Source: JACZYA01 sp965247455
GTDB lineage: Bacteria; Acidobacteriota; Terriglobia; Acidiferrales; 2-02-FULL-67-57
Reading direction: 5' to 3'
NCBI GenBank assembly: GCA_965247455.1
Contig: CBDFHE010000013.1
Span: 62,001-126,000 of the forward strand
DNA: 64,000 bases
Every line of letters starts with the position of its first letter. Within the stretch, counting starts at the first letter, position 1. Below, in pieces: positions 26,698-36,280 of the stretch. The position numbers and the translations under genes were made by a program. Below the pieces are notes generated by a model that saw nothing but the letters and a program-made list of their open reading frames with translations, was not told where the DNA came from and searched no databases.

Positions 26698-28425
26698 TTA
26701 CGGCCGATTTTCCCTGTAGCCGGGACCGCGTACGATGCGGCCCGGCTTGGCGCCGGTGTGCTTCCCCTCGCGGACGACGGCGGTGCCGTTGACGAAAACG
26801 TAGCGCACGCCCACCGAAAGCTGGTGCGGCTGCTCGAAGGTGGCGCGGTCAGCGATGGTAGTGGGATCGAAGACCACCACGTCGGCATACATCCCCTCGC
26901 GCAGCAGGCCGCGGTCGCACAGGGAGAGCCGGTCGGCCACGGCTGCGCTCATCTTGCGGATGGCCTCCTCCAGCGTCATCACCCGCTCTTCCCGCACGTA
27001 CTTGCCCAGGATGCGCGGGAAGGTGCCGTAGGCGCGCGGATGCACCAAGCCCAGCGTCCCCTCGGGGTTCCAGCCGCCGGCATCGGTGCCGAACTTGATC
27101 CAGGGCTGGCGCATCTGGAGTTTCAGGTTTTCCTCCGTCATCATGAAGTAGATGGTGCCGACCCGCTGCCGCTCCGAGACGATCAAGTCAATCGCCGCGT
27201 CAATCCAGTCCTTGCCCTGCTCGGCCGCAATCTCCGACAAACGCCGCCCGGCCAGCCGCTGGTTCTCCGGTTGTTCCACGCCGAGAATCAGCACTCCTTC
27301 CGGCGTAGATAGCGTGCAGAGGTTTTCCCACGCCCCTTTCTGATTCAGAACCTCGGCTTTGATTTTGGCCCGCATGGCCGGGTCTTGGAGGTTCTCGAAC
27401 AGCCTCCCCCCGACCGAAGCCCACGGCGGCAAGCAAGCCGTCAGCCCCGTGCTACCCGCGACGTAGGGATACATATTTGCGCCCACGTCCAGCCCCTCCG
27501 CGCGCGCAGCTTCAATTTTTGCAATCGCCAGCGAGGCCTTGTACCAGTTGCGGCGACCGGCGGCCTTGAGGTGGTAAATCTCCACCGGCACGCCCCCCTT
27601 GCGCCCGATCTCCAGCGCTTCGTCAATCGCCTCCAAGTACCGGTCGGCCTCCGAGCGCATGTGGGTGATGTACACGCCGCCGTAAGACGCCATCGCCTTG
27701 CTCATCTCAATCAACTCGCCGGTGGCGGCGAAACTCCCCGGCGGATAGATGAGCGCAGTGGCGAGGCCGAAGGCGCCGTCCTCCATGGCGTTTCGCACCA
27801 GCGCACGCATCTCTTCCAGCTCCGCCTCGCTGGCCGCACCCTGCGCCATCCCTTTCACGTACATGCGCACCGTGGCGGCGCCGAGGAAGGAGCCGAAGTT
27901 GGCGGAGGCGCCGTGTTCCTGCATGGCCTCCAGCCAATGCGTGAATCCGCGCGGGCCGCGAAACGCGTCGGTCAGGCGTTGCGTCTCGGGGTCGGCGCTG
28001 CCCGCGATGGAAAGTGTCCGGTCATTGGCGGGAGCGTTGGTCCGCCCCTCGCCCAGGATTTCGGTGGTGATCCCCTGCGTGACCTTGCTGATTACTCGGC
28101 CGTCGCCGCTCAGAAACGAGCCTCGGGAATGGCTCTGGATGTCGATGAAGCCCGGCGCCAGCACCAGACCGCGGGCGTCGATCCGTTCCCGCGCCGTGGC
28201 CTCGCGCAGCAAGCCCGCCGGCGTGATGCGCGCAATGCGGTCGTCCCGGATGGCCATGTCGCCGTAGAACCAGGCGCTTCCGGTCCCATCCACTACCCGG
28301 CCCCCGCTGATGATTACGTCGTAGGCAGCTTCGGTCTCTTGAGCCCGGGCCGCGGAGAGGAAACCAAACACAAGCAAGGCAACCAGCAGCGCTCCGCTAC
28401 CAAAGCCAGCAATCTGTCGGCGCAC
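26698..28425 (-). CDS. Secreted N-acyl-D-amino-acid deacylase family amidohydrolase
   Basis: A 575-residue amidohydrolase (Amidohydro_3 type) with a signal peptide ending SAARAQ (first ~28 residues from GTG 28425, behind a GAGGGGG purine run). The start YDVIISGGRVVDGTGSAWF and the C-terminal GLLREGMYADVVVFDPTTI with VNGTAVVREGKHTGAKPGR are characteristic. The usual first metal motif HxH is replaced by IDIQSHSRG, and VTTEILGEG stands where D-aminoacylases have a metal-bridging Cys. The fold is clear, but the N-acyl-D-amino-acid substrate is only a family label. It is probably periplasmic. Confidence 0.85.
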   Translation of the reverse strand: MRRQIAGFGSGALLVALLVFGFLSAARAQETEAAYDVIISGGRVVDGTGSAWFYGDMAIRDDRIARITPAGLLREATARERIDARGLVLAPGFIDIQSHSRGSFLSGDGRVISKVTQGITTEILGEGRTNAPANDRTLSIAGSADPETQRLTDAFRGPRGFTHWLEAMQEHGASANFGSFLGAATVRMYVKGMAQGAASEAELEEMRALVRNAMEDGAFGLATALIYPPGSFAATGELIEMSKAMASYGGVYITHMRSEADRYLEAIDEALEIGRKGGVPVEIYHLKAAGRRNWYKASLAIAKIEAARAEGLDVGANMYPYVAGSTGLTACLPPWASVGGRLFENLQDPAMRAKIKAEVLNQKGAWENLCTLSTPEGVLILGVEQPENQRLAGRRLSEIAAEQGKDWIDAAIDLIVSERQRVGTIYFMMTEENLKLQMRQPWIKFGTDAGGWNPEGTLGLVHPRAYGTFPRILGKYVREERVMTLEEAIRKMSAAVADRLSLCDRGLLREGMYADVVVFDPTTIADRATFEQPHQLSVGVRYVFVNGTAVVREGKHTGAKPGRIVRGPGYRENRP

Positions 28426-28611
28426 AATGACCCCCTCGGGTACAGCGATGAATCTCACTAGAGCAACCTTGCCGTTCTGAAATTCCCACTCGGCGTCAGA
28501 AGCCGATATACACCACCTCAGCCAGCATCGCCACAGTTTTCTTCTTCGCGCCGGCTGCCCCTGCACCGCAACCAAGACGGAAGGGCGCTGGGTTCTGTCA
28601 CAATCCCAACC

Positions 28612-28639
28612 TTGCCATTCGCCCGCCGGTGTATATAAT
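28612..28639 (+). promoter_or_regulatory. Sigma-70-like promoter of the M1 peptidase gene
   Basis: TTGCCA (28612-28617) and TATAAT (28634-28639) are separated by 16 bp, close to the consensus. The predicted start of transcription is about 28646, leaving a leader of about 43 nt with AAAAGGAGGT (28677-28684) before GTG 28689. It lies in the divergent gap with the amidohydrolase gene. Confidence 0.6.
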
Positions 28640-28688
28640 GTGCCGGCCTTTCAGTCTCTTTGGATCAACCTGGCAAAAGGAGGTGCTG

Positions 28689-30761
28689 GTGCTCAGATTG
28701 CTATCCGGTCGCGCCGCCTACCTCGCAACCGTGCTGTGCCTCTTCCTCGCGGGAGTGCAGCTCATCCGGGCACAGGAAGCCGAAGCCCTCAGCCCGCGCA
28801 ACGCCAACTACACCATTCAGGTCCGGCTGGACCCCGCCGAAAAAACCTTGCACGGTACCGAGGTCTTAACTTGGCGCAACGATATGCGCGTCCCCGCCGC
28901 TGAGCTTTGGTTCCACCTCTACTGGAACGCCTGGAAGAACAACCAGAGCACCTGGCTGCGCGAGGACCGGCTCCGGGAGTCTCCCCGGCGGAAAGAGAAA
29001 ATCCGGCCGGAAAACTGGTCTTACATCAAAGTAACATCCATCAAGGTCCTGGCGGGCGGCCCGTTTCAGGAAGCCGACCTCACCAGCCGGATGCGCTACG
29101 CAACGCCCGACGGCAGCAACCTCGACGACCAGACGGTTCTAGTGGTACCGCTTGCGCGCCCGGTCCAGCCCCGCGAAACCCTGCAAGTGGAAATCGTCTG
29201 GGAAGCCAAAATCCCGCGCACCTTTGCCCGCACCGGTTTTCGCGGCGACTTCTTTTTCCTCGCCCAGTGGTTTCCCAAACTGGGGGTCTATCAAGCCGAC
29301 GGCACCTGGAACTGCTATCCCTTCCACACCGCCACCGAGTTCTTTTCCGACTACGGCGTGTACGACGTGCAGATGACGGTGCCCAGCGGCTGGAAGGTGG
29401 GCGCCACCGGCGTCGAGCTGGGCGTCACCGACAACCCGGGCGGCACCTCCACCCACCACTACCGCCAAGCCGACGTGCACGACTTCGCCTGGACCACCAG
29501 CCCGGACTACCTCGAAGCCCGCCGGCGCTTTGAATTCCCCGACCTGAAACCGGTGGAGATGCGCCTGCTCTACCAGCCCGAGCACGAAGAACAAGTGGAC
29601 CGGCACTTCCGCGCCGCTGAGGCCGCCCTGCGCTACTACGGTACCTGGTACGGCCCCTACCCTTACGGCCACGTCACCTTGATTGACCCCGCCTACCGGA
29701 GCGGCGCCAGCGGCATGGAGTATCCCACCCTGTTTACCTGTGGCACGCGCTATTGGAACCCGGAAGGGGGCGGGTCGCCCGAAGGCGTGACCGTCCACGA
29801 GGCCGGCCACCAGTTCTGGTACGGCATCGTGGGGAACAACGAATTCGAGCACGCCTGGATTGATGAGGGGCTCAACACCTTCTCCACCGCGCGCGCCATG
29901 GACGCCGCCTTTGGCGACCGCGCCTACGTCCGGCGCTTCTTCCGGGGCTTCTTCCCCGTCCTGATGAAGGACATCCGCCGCCGCCGCATGACCCAAGCCC
30001 AAGGGCTGAACCGCTACCGCGACGCCGCTCGCAGAGATACGCTGTCCACCCCCACCTACCGCTACCACCCCGCCACCGCCAGCACGATAACGTACAGCAA
30101 GACCGCTCTCTGGCTCGCGACCCTGGAGCGCACGCTGGGCTGGGAGACCTTGCAGGAAATCCTCTCCACCTTCTTCGAGCGCTGGAAATTCCGCCACCCC
30201 ACCCCGGACGATTTCTTCGCCGTCGCCAACGAAGTCTCTGGTCAAGATTTAACCTACTTCTTCGACCAGGTGCACCGAAGCTCCGCCGTTTTCGACTTCA
30301 GCGTCGAAGCCGTTTCCAGCGAAAAGATCAAGACCGAGGGCTACGTCGAGAAAGACGGAGAGTGGGTTTACAGCAGCGGCGAAGAGGAAAACGCCGCCGC
30401 GCCCACCGGCGAGGTCCCGGAGGCGTCGGAGGCGCAGTCCGAGCTCTACGAAACCCGCGTGGTCGTCCGCCGGTTGCAGGACGGCATCCTCCCGGTGGAA
30501 GTCCTGCTGAAATTTGAGGACGGAGAGGAAGTCCGCCACCTGTGGGACGCCCAATCCGAGTGGAAGCTCTACACGCTGGTCCGGCCCGCCAAGCTCGCAT
30601 ACGCCGCCGTCGATCCCGAACACAAAATTCTGCTCGACATCAACTACACCGACAACAGCCGGCTCCTCACCGCCCAGTCCGGCCTGCCTGCCAGCAAGTG
30701 GGCGTCGAAGTGGATGATCTGGTTGCAGGACTACCTGAACACTTTGTCTTTCCTGTTCTGA
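28689..30761 (+). CDS. M1-family zinc metallopeptidase, exported
   Basis: A 690-residue gluzincin. The zinc site is complete: HEAGHQFWYGIVGNNEFEHA, with HExxH and the third ligand Glu eighteen residues later in WIDEGLN. The catalytic acid region precedes it. An N-terminal signal sequence (LATVLCLFLAGVQLIRAQ) sends it to the periplasm or surface. The start was set at GTG 28689 because a strong AAAAGGAGG lies seven bases upstream; upstream in-frame codons overlap the promoter. A C-terminal immunoglobulin-like part follows about residue 540. It probably trims peptides. The next gene is 12 bp downstream. Confidence 0.92.
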   Translation: MLRLLSGRAAYLATVLCLFLAGVQLIRAQEAEALSPRNANYTIQVRLDPAEKTLHGTEVLTWRNDMRVPAAELWFHLYWNAWKNNQSTWLREDRLRESPRRKEKIRPENWSYIKVTSIKVLAGGPFQEADLTSRMRYATPDGSNLDDQTVLVVPLARPVQPRETLQVEIVWEAKIPRTFARTGFRGDFFFLAQWFPKLGVYQADGTWNCYPFHTATEFFSDYGVYDVQMTVPSGWKVGATGVELGVTDNPGGTSTHHYRQADVHDFAWTTSPDYLEARRRFEFPDLKPVEMRLLYQPEHEEQVDRHFRAAEAALRYYGTWYGPYPYGHVTLIDPAYRSGASGMEYPTLFTCGTRYWNPEGGGSPEGVTVHEAGHQFWYGIVGNNEFEHAWIDEGLNTFSTARAMDAAFGDRAYVRRFFRGFFPVLMKDIRRRRMTQAQGLNRYRDAARRDTLSTPTYRYHPATASTITYSKTALWLATLERTLGWETLQEILSTFFERWKFRHPTPDDFFAVANEVSGQDLTYFFDQVHRSSAVFDFSVEAVSSEKIKTEGYVEKDGEWVYSSGEEENAAAPTGEVPEASEAQSELYETRVVVRRLQDGILPVEVLLKFEDGEEVRHLWDAQSEWKLYTLVRPAKLAYAAVDPEHKILLDINYTDNSRLLTAQSGLPASKWASKWMIWLQDYLNTLSFLF

Positions 30762-30773
30762 AAAGGATTTGCC

Positions 30774-31742
30774 ATGAGAATCATGCGATCATTTGCGGCT
30801 GGGCTGGAAAAAGTGGTGCAATTCCCTTCCCTGATTGCGTGGCTCTACCTGACCAGCGTTCTGCTCACTGTTCCCCTGGCGCTTTCGATGCGGACGCTCC
30901 TTGAAGACTCCATCGGCAGCAGCTTGGTACATGAAAACCTCCGCCAGGGATTCGACATGGACTGGTACGGCGAGTTCTCCTCCGGCGTCGCCGGCAACTC
31001 CGGCAGCGTCGGCCTCGCCGACACCTTCGGCCCGTCGGTGGTAGGGGCCCTGCCGGTCCTCAGCAACCTGGAAAAGCTAATTGACGGCGAGATCCTCCAA
31101 GCCGACGGAACCATCCTCCTGGCCGGCCTGCTGTTTCTGCTGGCCTGGGCGTTTTTTGCCGGAGGGATTCTCGACCGCTACGCCCACCCGGACATGCCGC
31201 CCACGCGGGCGCGCTTCTTCTCCCAGAACGGAGAATACTTTTTCCGCTTCGTGCGCCTGCTGATTATCTCATTGCTGTTCTACTGGGGAATTTTCCGCTG
31301 GGTAGCCAACCCGCTCCACGACTGGCTGGAAGACGCCACCCGCGACGTGACCCAGGAGAAAACCGTCATCCTCTTCACGCTGCTGGTCTATGCCCTGGTG
31401 GCGTTCCTGCTGCTGCTGGTCAGCCTGGTGCTCGACTACGCCAAAATCGCGCTGGTGGTGGAGCGAAGGCGCAGCGCCCTCCTGGCCTTACTGCGCGGCG
31501 CGCGCTTCGTGCTGGCGCATCCCGGCTCAGCCCTGGGTCTCTACCTGCTTCTGACCGCCGTCGGCCTGCTGCTGGTGTGGCTCTACCGCCTGGTGGCGCC
31601 GGGCCCCGGACAGTCGGGGACGATCACCATCCTGCTGGCCTTCCTGGTGGGACAGATTTACCTGATTGCCCGCTTGGGCCTGAAGCTCTGGTTCCTGGCT
31701 GGCCAGACCGCCCTGTTCCAGTCGGCGGAGCGACGCGGCTGA
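30774..31742 (+). CDS. Uncharacterised multi-span membrane protein
   Basis: A 322-residue protein with about six hydrophobic segments (near residues 18-38, 112-132, 160-180, 200-222, 255-275 and 285-305) and a long exported loop between the first two (residues 40-110). No catalytic motif is recognised. It follows the M1 peptidase by 12 bp, with AAGGATTTGCC before ATG 30774, so the two are probably co-expressed. It may tether or assist the peptidase, but this is only context. Confidence 0.75.
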   Translation: MRIMRSFAAGLEKVVQFPSLIAWLYLTSVLLTVPLALSMRTLLEDSIGSSLVHENLRQGFDMDWYGEFSSGVAGNSGSVGLADTFGPSVVGALPVLSNLEKLIDGEILQADGTILLAGLLFLLAWAFFAGGILDRYAHPDMPPTRARFFSQNGEYFFRFVRLLIISLLFYWGIFRWVANPLHDWLEDATRDVTQEKTVILFTLLVYALVAFLLLLVSLVLDYAKIALVVERRRSALLALLRGARFVLAHPGSALGLYLLLTAVGLLLVWLYRLVAPGPGQSGTITILLAFLVGQIYLIARLGLKLWFLAGQTALFQSAERRG

Positions 31743-31827
31743 AGCCAGCGCCGCTCCTGCTGGTTCCGACCAGATTCCCTTAGGGCGTCAGCTTGTCACA
31801 ACTGTTCTGAAAACGCCCAGCCCGAAG

Positions 31828-34800
31828 CTAGAACGTGAACTTCACCGCCAGTTGAATCTGCAAGGGGTTGCCCACGCCCGTGCGCAGGAAGCCGTCGAAG
31901 TTGAACAGGGCGGGCGTGGTCAACGGGTTGATGTTGTTGTCGTTGTCGAAGCTGTTGAACATCTCGAAAATGGGTTCAATCGCATAGCGTTCCCCAAACT
32001 TGAAGGGGCGCGAGAGCCGCCAATCGAAGGAGAAGAACTCGTTGTCCTTGCGCAGGGTGTTGTTGTCCTTGCGCAGGGTGTTGCGGTCAGCCCCCGTGCG
32101 GACAGCGGGGGAAATGGGCTGGGCCGAGCGCGCCTGGATACGAATGTTGGCGTTAAAACCACCCGGCAGCTCAGCGGACGTGATGAAGTTGAACTTGTGC
32201 TTGATGTCGCGGTCGGAGAGCCCGAAATCGAGTGAGAGATCGAACGGGTCGAAGGAGCGGTCGGTGAAGGGATCGCGCTCGTTGGAGTCGTCGTCCTCGT
32301 CCTTCGCCCAGGTGTAGTTCCACTCCAGTTGGAAGCCGCGGCTGAATTTCTTCCGCATACCGAAGGTCAGGCCACGGTAGGTGGACTGGCCGACGCTGGC
32401 CGCCACAAATACTTCTCCCAATACAGGCGGGTTAGCGAAGTCGGAGTAGATTCCTCCCCGATCGGCTCGGTTGACATCGAGGAAGCGGGTCAGCCGGGTG
32501 CCGTTCGATAGGGTGAAGTCCACATACATCGCCCAGTCGGGATAAATCTCCTGCTCGAAGGCCACGTTGCCGGTGTAGATGCGCGGGTTCTCATAGTCTT
32601 TGGCGAATACCCTGACTCCCGAGAACGCCGCGAAGCCTCCGGGACCGCCCGCGACCACAGGTGCAAGCCCCGGCCAGGTAGGCAGGACAGTGGGATTGGC
32701 AAAAGTTCCGCCGGCGATCGTCTGCTGCTGGAGGCCATTGGTGGTGACGGAGCCCACCTGCGTCAGCATGTTTTGCCGGGCGTTGTAGATGCCCCAACTG
32801 GCGCGCAAGACCGACTTCTGGTTGTTGGCGACGTCCCAGGCAATCGCCACCCGCGGCTGGATCATGTCGGTCTGGTCAGGAATGGTTCCGTCGGACGGGA
32901 ATCCAATACCCAGAACCGTCGGGCGGGTGTCGTTCAGAAAGGGACCGAAGGCGGTCGTCGTCGGGTCCACGGTCTCCGGCATGTACTGCGCTTCCCAGCG
33001 CAGGCCATAGCTGAGGGTGAAGTTGGGCCGGATTTGCCACTTGTCCTGGATAAAGAGCCCGAACTCCTCATTGTCAATGGTGGAGGCGCCAGCGGCGTCT
33101 GTCGCCAGCCCGGTTGGACCTGCGCCCTGCAGGAAGAGGAGCAAGGGGCTTCCGGGAAAGCCGGGGCCACCGGCGAGGGTGCAATCCTCACCCAGGTTCG
33201 CTGTCGCGAAGGTACCGTCAGCACACGTCAATACCGAGGGGCCAAAGCCTCCGGCGGCTTCGGGAGAGGCATAGCGCAGGAAGCCGTTCACGCTGTGGAA
33301 GATATAGCGGCCGGTAAAGAAGCCGCGGAAGACCTGATCGTTCAGGCTGTGAATCCACTCCCCGCCGAACTTGATGGTGTGTGTGCCGGCGATGACGGAG
33401 AAATTGTCCTTTATCTGGGTCTTCCAGAACAGCTCGTCAACAGCGGGCTGCAGGAAGAAGGGCGCTCCAAAACGGAAGGTGCGCGAATTGGGGTCAGATT
33501 CATCGAACAAATTCCCTATGGCCGTATCCGCCGGGAGATTGGATTGCGTCGCCGCGCGCGGCCGGTTTTCGCGGGAGTAGGTGAAGTGGGCCTCGTTGAA
33601 CATGGTGGACGAGATGGTGCTGAAGAGATTGAAATTGGCCACTTGAATAATCGACGACCCCTCGATGCCGTTGGCCGAGTTGCCATTAGGTGGCCACGTC
33701 GAAAGTTTCGTTGGTGTTCTTGGAGCGGTCAACACTGTAAGAGGCGGAAAGCTGGTTGGCCGGGGACATGTTCAGGTCAAATTTCAGCAGGCCCGCAGTG
33801 TTCCGAATCGGGCGGTCAACCGGGTTGCCATCATCCTGCCCGACGCTGGTTTGCAGGAAGTCGAGCAACGCCAACCGCTTGCAGTCGGGGTTGCCAGTGA
33901 ACGGAACCAGCAGCGCTTCGTCGGTCAGGATGTTTGGCGTTGCGACCGGGCAGGCGGTGGCGCCGGTCTGGACGCTCAAGTTGGCCCGGGTCAGCTCGGC
34001 AATGATCTGCTCGAAGGCTCCGAAGAAGAAGGCCTTATCTTGGACGATGGGGCCGCCGATGGTGCCCCCGAACTGCTCGCGGGAGAAGTCGGTCAGCGGC
34101 TCGCCGGTGGAGGTATTGGCGCTCAGCTCCTCCAGCCGCTGGAAGTAGAACAAGCTGCCGTGCACTTCGTTGGTGCCGGACTTGGTGATGACGTTCACCA
34201 CCCCGCCGGCCGTGCGTCCGAACTCGGCGCTGCCGCCGGTGGCAATCACCTGGAACTCTTTGATGGCGTCAATGGTGATGTCAATCTGGGCGCGCTGGCC
34301 GCCCACCTGCTCGCCGAAGAAGCCGTTGTTGTAGTCGCCGCCGTCCAGGCTGATGTTGTTGAAGATGCCGCGCTGGCCGTTGAAAGTGATTTCGTCGCCG
34401 TCCGGTCCCTGCACGATGCTCACGCCCGGCGTAAGGGTGAGCAGGTCCTCAAACTTCCGTCCCAGCACCGGCGTGTTTTCAATCGTCATCTCGTTCAAGG
34501 TGGAGCTGGACTCGGTCTTGACGATATCGATGGTCGGGCTGCCGGTGACGATGATTTCTTCCGCCACCGGAGAGACCCGCAGCGTCAGGGTCAGGGGGAT
34601 GGTCTGGCCCACCGTCAGGGGCATCCTTTCCTGAATAACGGTGGTAAAGCCCTGCTTCGACGCCCGCAGCGTGTAGGGACCGGACCGCAACTGCAGGAAG
34701 ACGAACCGACCGCGCTCGTTGGTCTCCGCCGTCTGTTCCAGGTTCGTATCCAGGTTTCGTACCGTGACCGTGGCCCCGGGCACGACTGCGCCGCTTTCAT

Positions 34801-34912
34801 CCTGCACCACACCCTGGATGACGCCGGTGGTGATTTGCGTCTGCGCCCACAACCCCGGCGCCGCCGCCAACGTGACCAGCAAACAAAACACCGCAAGCCG
34901 TATCGCTCTCAT
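31828..34912 (-). pseudogene. Oar-like TonB-dependent outer-membrane receptor, single-base frameshift
   Basis: The gene starts with a signal peptide (MRAIRLAVFCLLVTLAAAPG...WAQ), then a carboxypeptidase-regulatory-like domain (VIQGVVQDESGAVVPGATV), a plug (NTPVLGRKFEDLLTLTPGV, then AEFGRTAGGVVNVITKSGTN) and a large beta-barrel ending in LQIQLAVKFTF with a terminal Phe. This is the Oar/SusC-related receptor type expanded in Acidobacteria. The frame breaks at 33685-33688: ACC-TAA-TGG stops the first part after ETFDVAT. Removing one A gives DVATYGNSANGIEG and rejoins the two halves. A duplicated seven-residue unit lies near the C-terminus. Likely role is TonB-driven uptake of large or polymeric substrates. 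Confidence 0.9.
32041..32082 (-). repeat. 21-bp perfect tandem duplication inside the receptor barrel
   Basis: Two identical 21-bp units (32041-32061 and 32062-32082) encode NTLRKDN-NTLRKDN in frame, in a predicted extracellular or periplasmic turn near the C-terminus of the receptor. The identity of the units indicates a recent slippage event. Confidence 0.9.
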
Positions 34913-35235
34913 CGTCTTTCTCCCTTCAAACCGAATTTGTTTGATTGCTGCCGTAGGATACGCAAACCGGAACCCCTCCGTCTCAACTCGGAATAATTCG
35001 AAAAGCTTGCTTCCAGGCGGAAACATCCAATGGAAGAGAATTTGGAACCCCCCCCTTGCTTTCATACCCCCCTCAAGTCTTTCCTGGGGCTCCCGGATCA
35101 GCCGCCCCTCTCTGTCTTGCTCAACTCCGGGCCGCCAATAGGGCAAATTCTAGACGCCCGCCTTCACCCTGTCAAACAAGACTTGGCGGTCTTTCCGAAA
35201 AAAGCCGTTTCCCGCAATGCTACAATGTCGGCGCT
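34913..35235. other. Divergent regulatory gap between receptor and pfkB genes
   Basis: No gene is seen in 323 bases. A GGGAG ribosome site serves the receptor start at 34912. TACAAT at 35221-35226, ten bases before the pfkB ATG, resembles a -10 box, but a -35 box at proper spacing is unclear; if used, the pfkB message would be nearly leaderless. Confidence 0.4.
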
Positions 35236-36270
35236 ATGCAGCCTGACAAAGCGCGCGCGCCGGGCATTGCCGTCCTGGGCGACATCAACGTGGACGTCCT
35301 GGCGCCGATCGATGCGTTTCCGACTCCCGGTGGCGATTTCCTGTCTCCCGCGCTCCAACTCCACTGCGGCGGCGTGGGCGCCAACACCGCCCTGGCGTTG
35401 GCCAAGTGGGGCGTTCCCGTGCGCCTCCTGAGCTGCACCGGGCGCGACTGGTTCGGCGACTTCGCCCTCCGCGCTCTCCAACAGGAAGGCGTTGATGTCT
35501 CCTTCGTCCAGCAAACCGACCAGACTATGACCGGACTCGTCTTCATCGCCGTCAGCCCCGACGGCCAGCGGACAATGTTCGGCAGCCGCGGCGCTAACGC
35601 TGCCCTTGAAGTTTCGAGCGAGACGGAAAACTGCTTGGAGGGCATGCAAGCCCTGCACTTGATGGGCTACAATTTCCTCAGCCCATCGGTTACTGAGGCA
35701 GCGGAGAAGCTGTTGCAACAAATGCGCCAGCGCGGCGGGTGGGTGTCGCTCGACGTGGGCATGGCGCCCAGCAACCGCATTCGCGAGACAATTTTGGAAG
35801 TCGCCGGAAAAATGGACATCCTCTTTGCCAGCTTGGACGAAGCTGCCTCCCTGACGGACGAGCGCGACCCCGGAAACGTCTTTGTTGCTCTCGAACAATG
35901 CGGGGCGCGGGAAGTGGTGGTGAAGCTCGGCCAACGAGGCTGTCTGTTTCGCGAGCAAGGCAAGGTGCGCCAGGCTCCGGCTTTCCCTGTCGCCGCTGCC
36001 GATACCACCGGCTCGGGCGACGCTTTTACCGCCCTGTTTCTCCGCGCCCGTTTGCACGGGTGGTCGAACCCGGAAGCGGCTGTGCTCGCCAACGCCGCCG
36101 GTGCTGCTGCGGCCTCCGTGGTCGGAGCCGGCGCGCAGATGCCCGGCCCGGAGCAGGTCCTGCCCTTGCTGGCCGCCAGTCACTTGTCAGACGAGTGGGA
36201 ACCCGTGCGAGCGTGCGTGAGCGAGCGCCTGAGTCAGGAATTGCGCCCGGCGGCCACCGCCGGTTCTTGA
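35236..36270 (+). CDS. PfkB-family carbohydrate/nucleoside kinase
   Basis: A 344-residue ribokinase-fold kinase. It begins GIAVLGDINVDVLAPIDAFP, has the glycine pair in LHCGGVGANTALALAKWG and the C-terminal signature with the catalytic aspartate DTTGSGDAFTALFLRAR (near residue 258). Members phosphorylate ribose, adenosine, pseudouridine, fructose and similar sugars; the exact substrate cannot be read from these motifs. It is followed 10 bp later by btpA and, before the IS insertion, by a DUF6986 gene, so a nucleoside- or ribose-linked role within purine salvage or breakdown is plausible. Confidence 0.9.
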   Translation: MQPDKARAPGIAVLGDINVDVLAPIDAFPTPGGDFLSPALQLHCGGVGANTALALAKWGVPVRLLSCTGRDWFGDFALRALQQEGVDVSFVQQTDQTMTGLVFIAVSPDGQRTMFGSRGANAALEVSSETENCLEGMQALHLMGYNFLSPSVTEAAEKLLQQMRQRGGWVSLDVGMAPSNRIRETILEVAGKMDILFASLDEAASLTDERDPGNVFVALEQCGAREVVVKLGQRGCLFREQGKVRQAPAFPVAAADTTGSGDAFTALFLRARLHGWSNPEAAVLANAAGAAAASVVGAGAQMPGPEQVLPLLAASHLSDEWEPVRACVSERLSQELRPAATAGS

Positions 36271-36280
36271 GGAGGAAACA

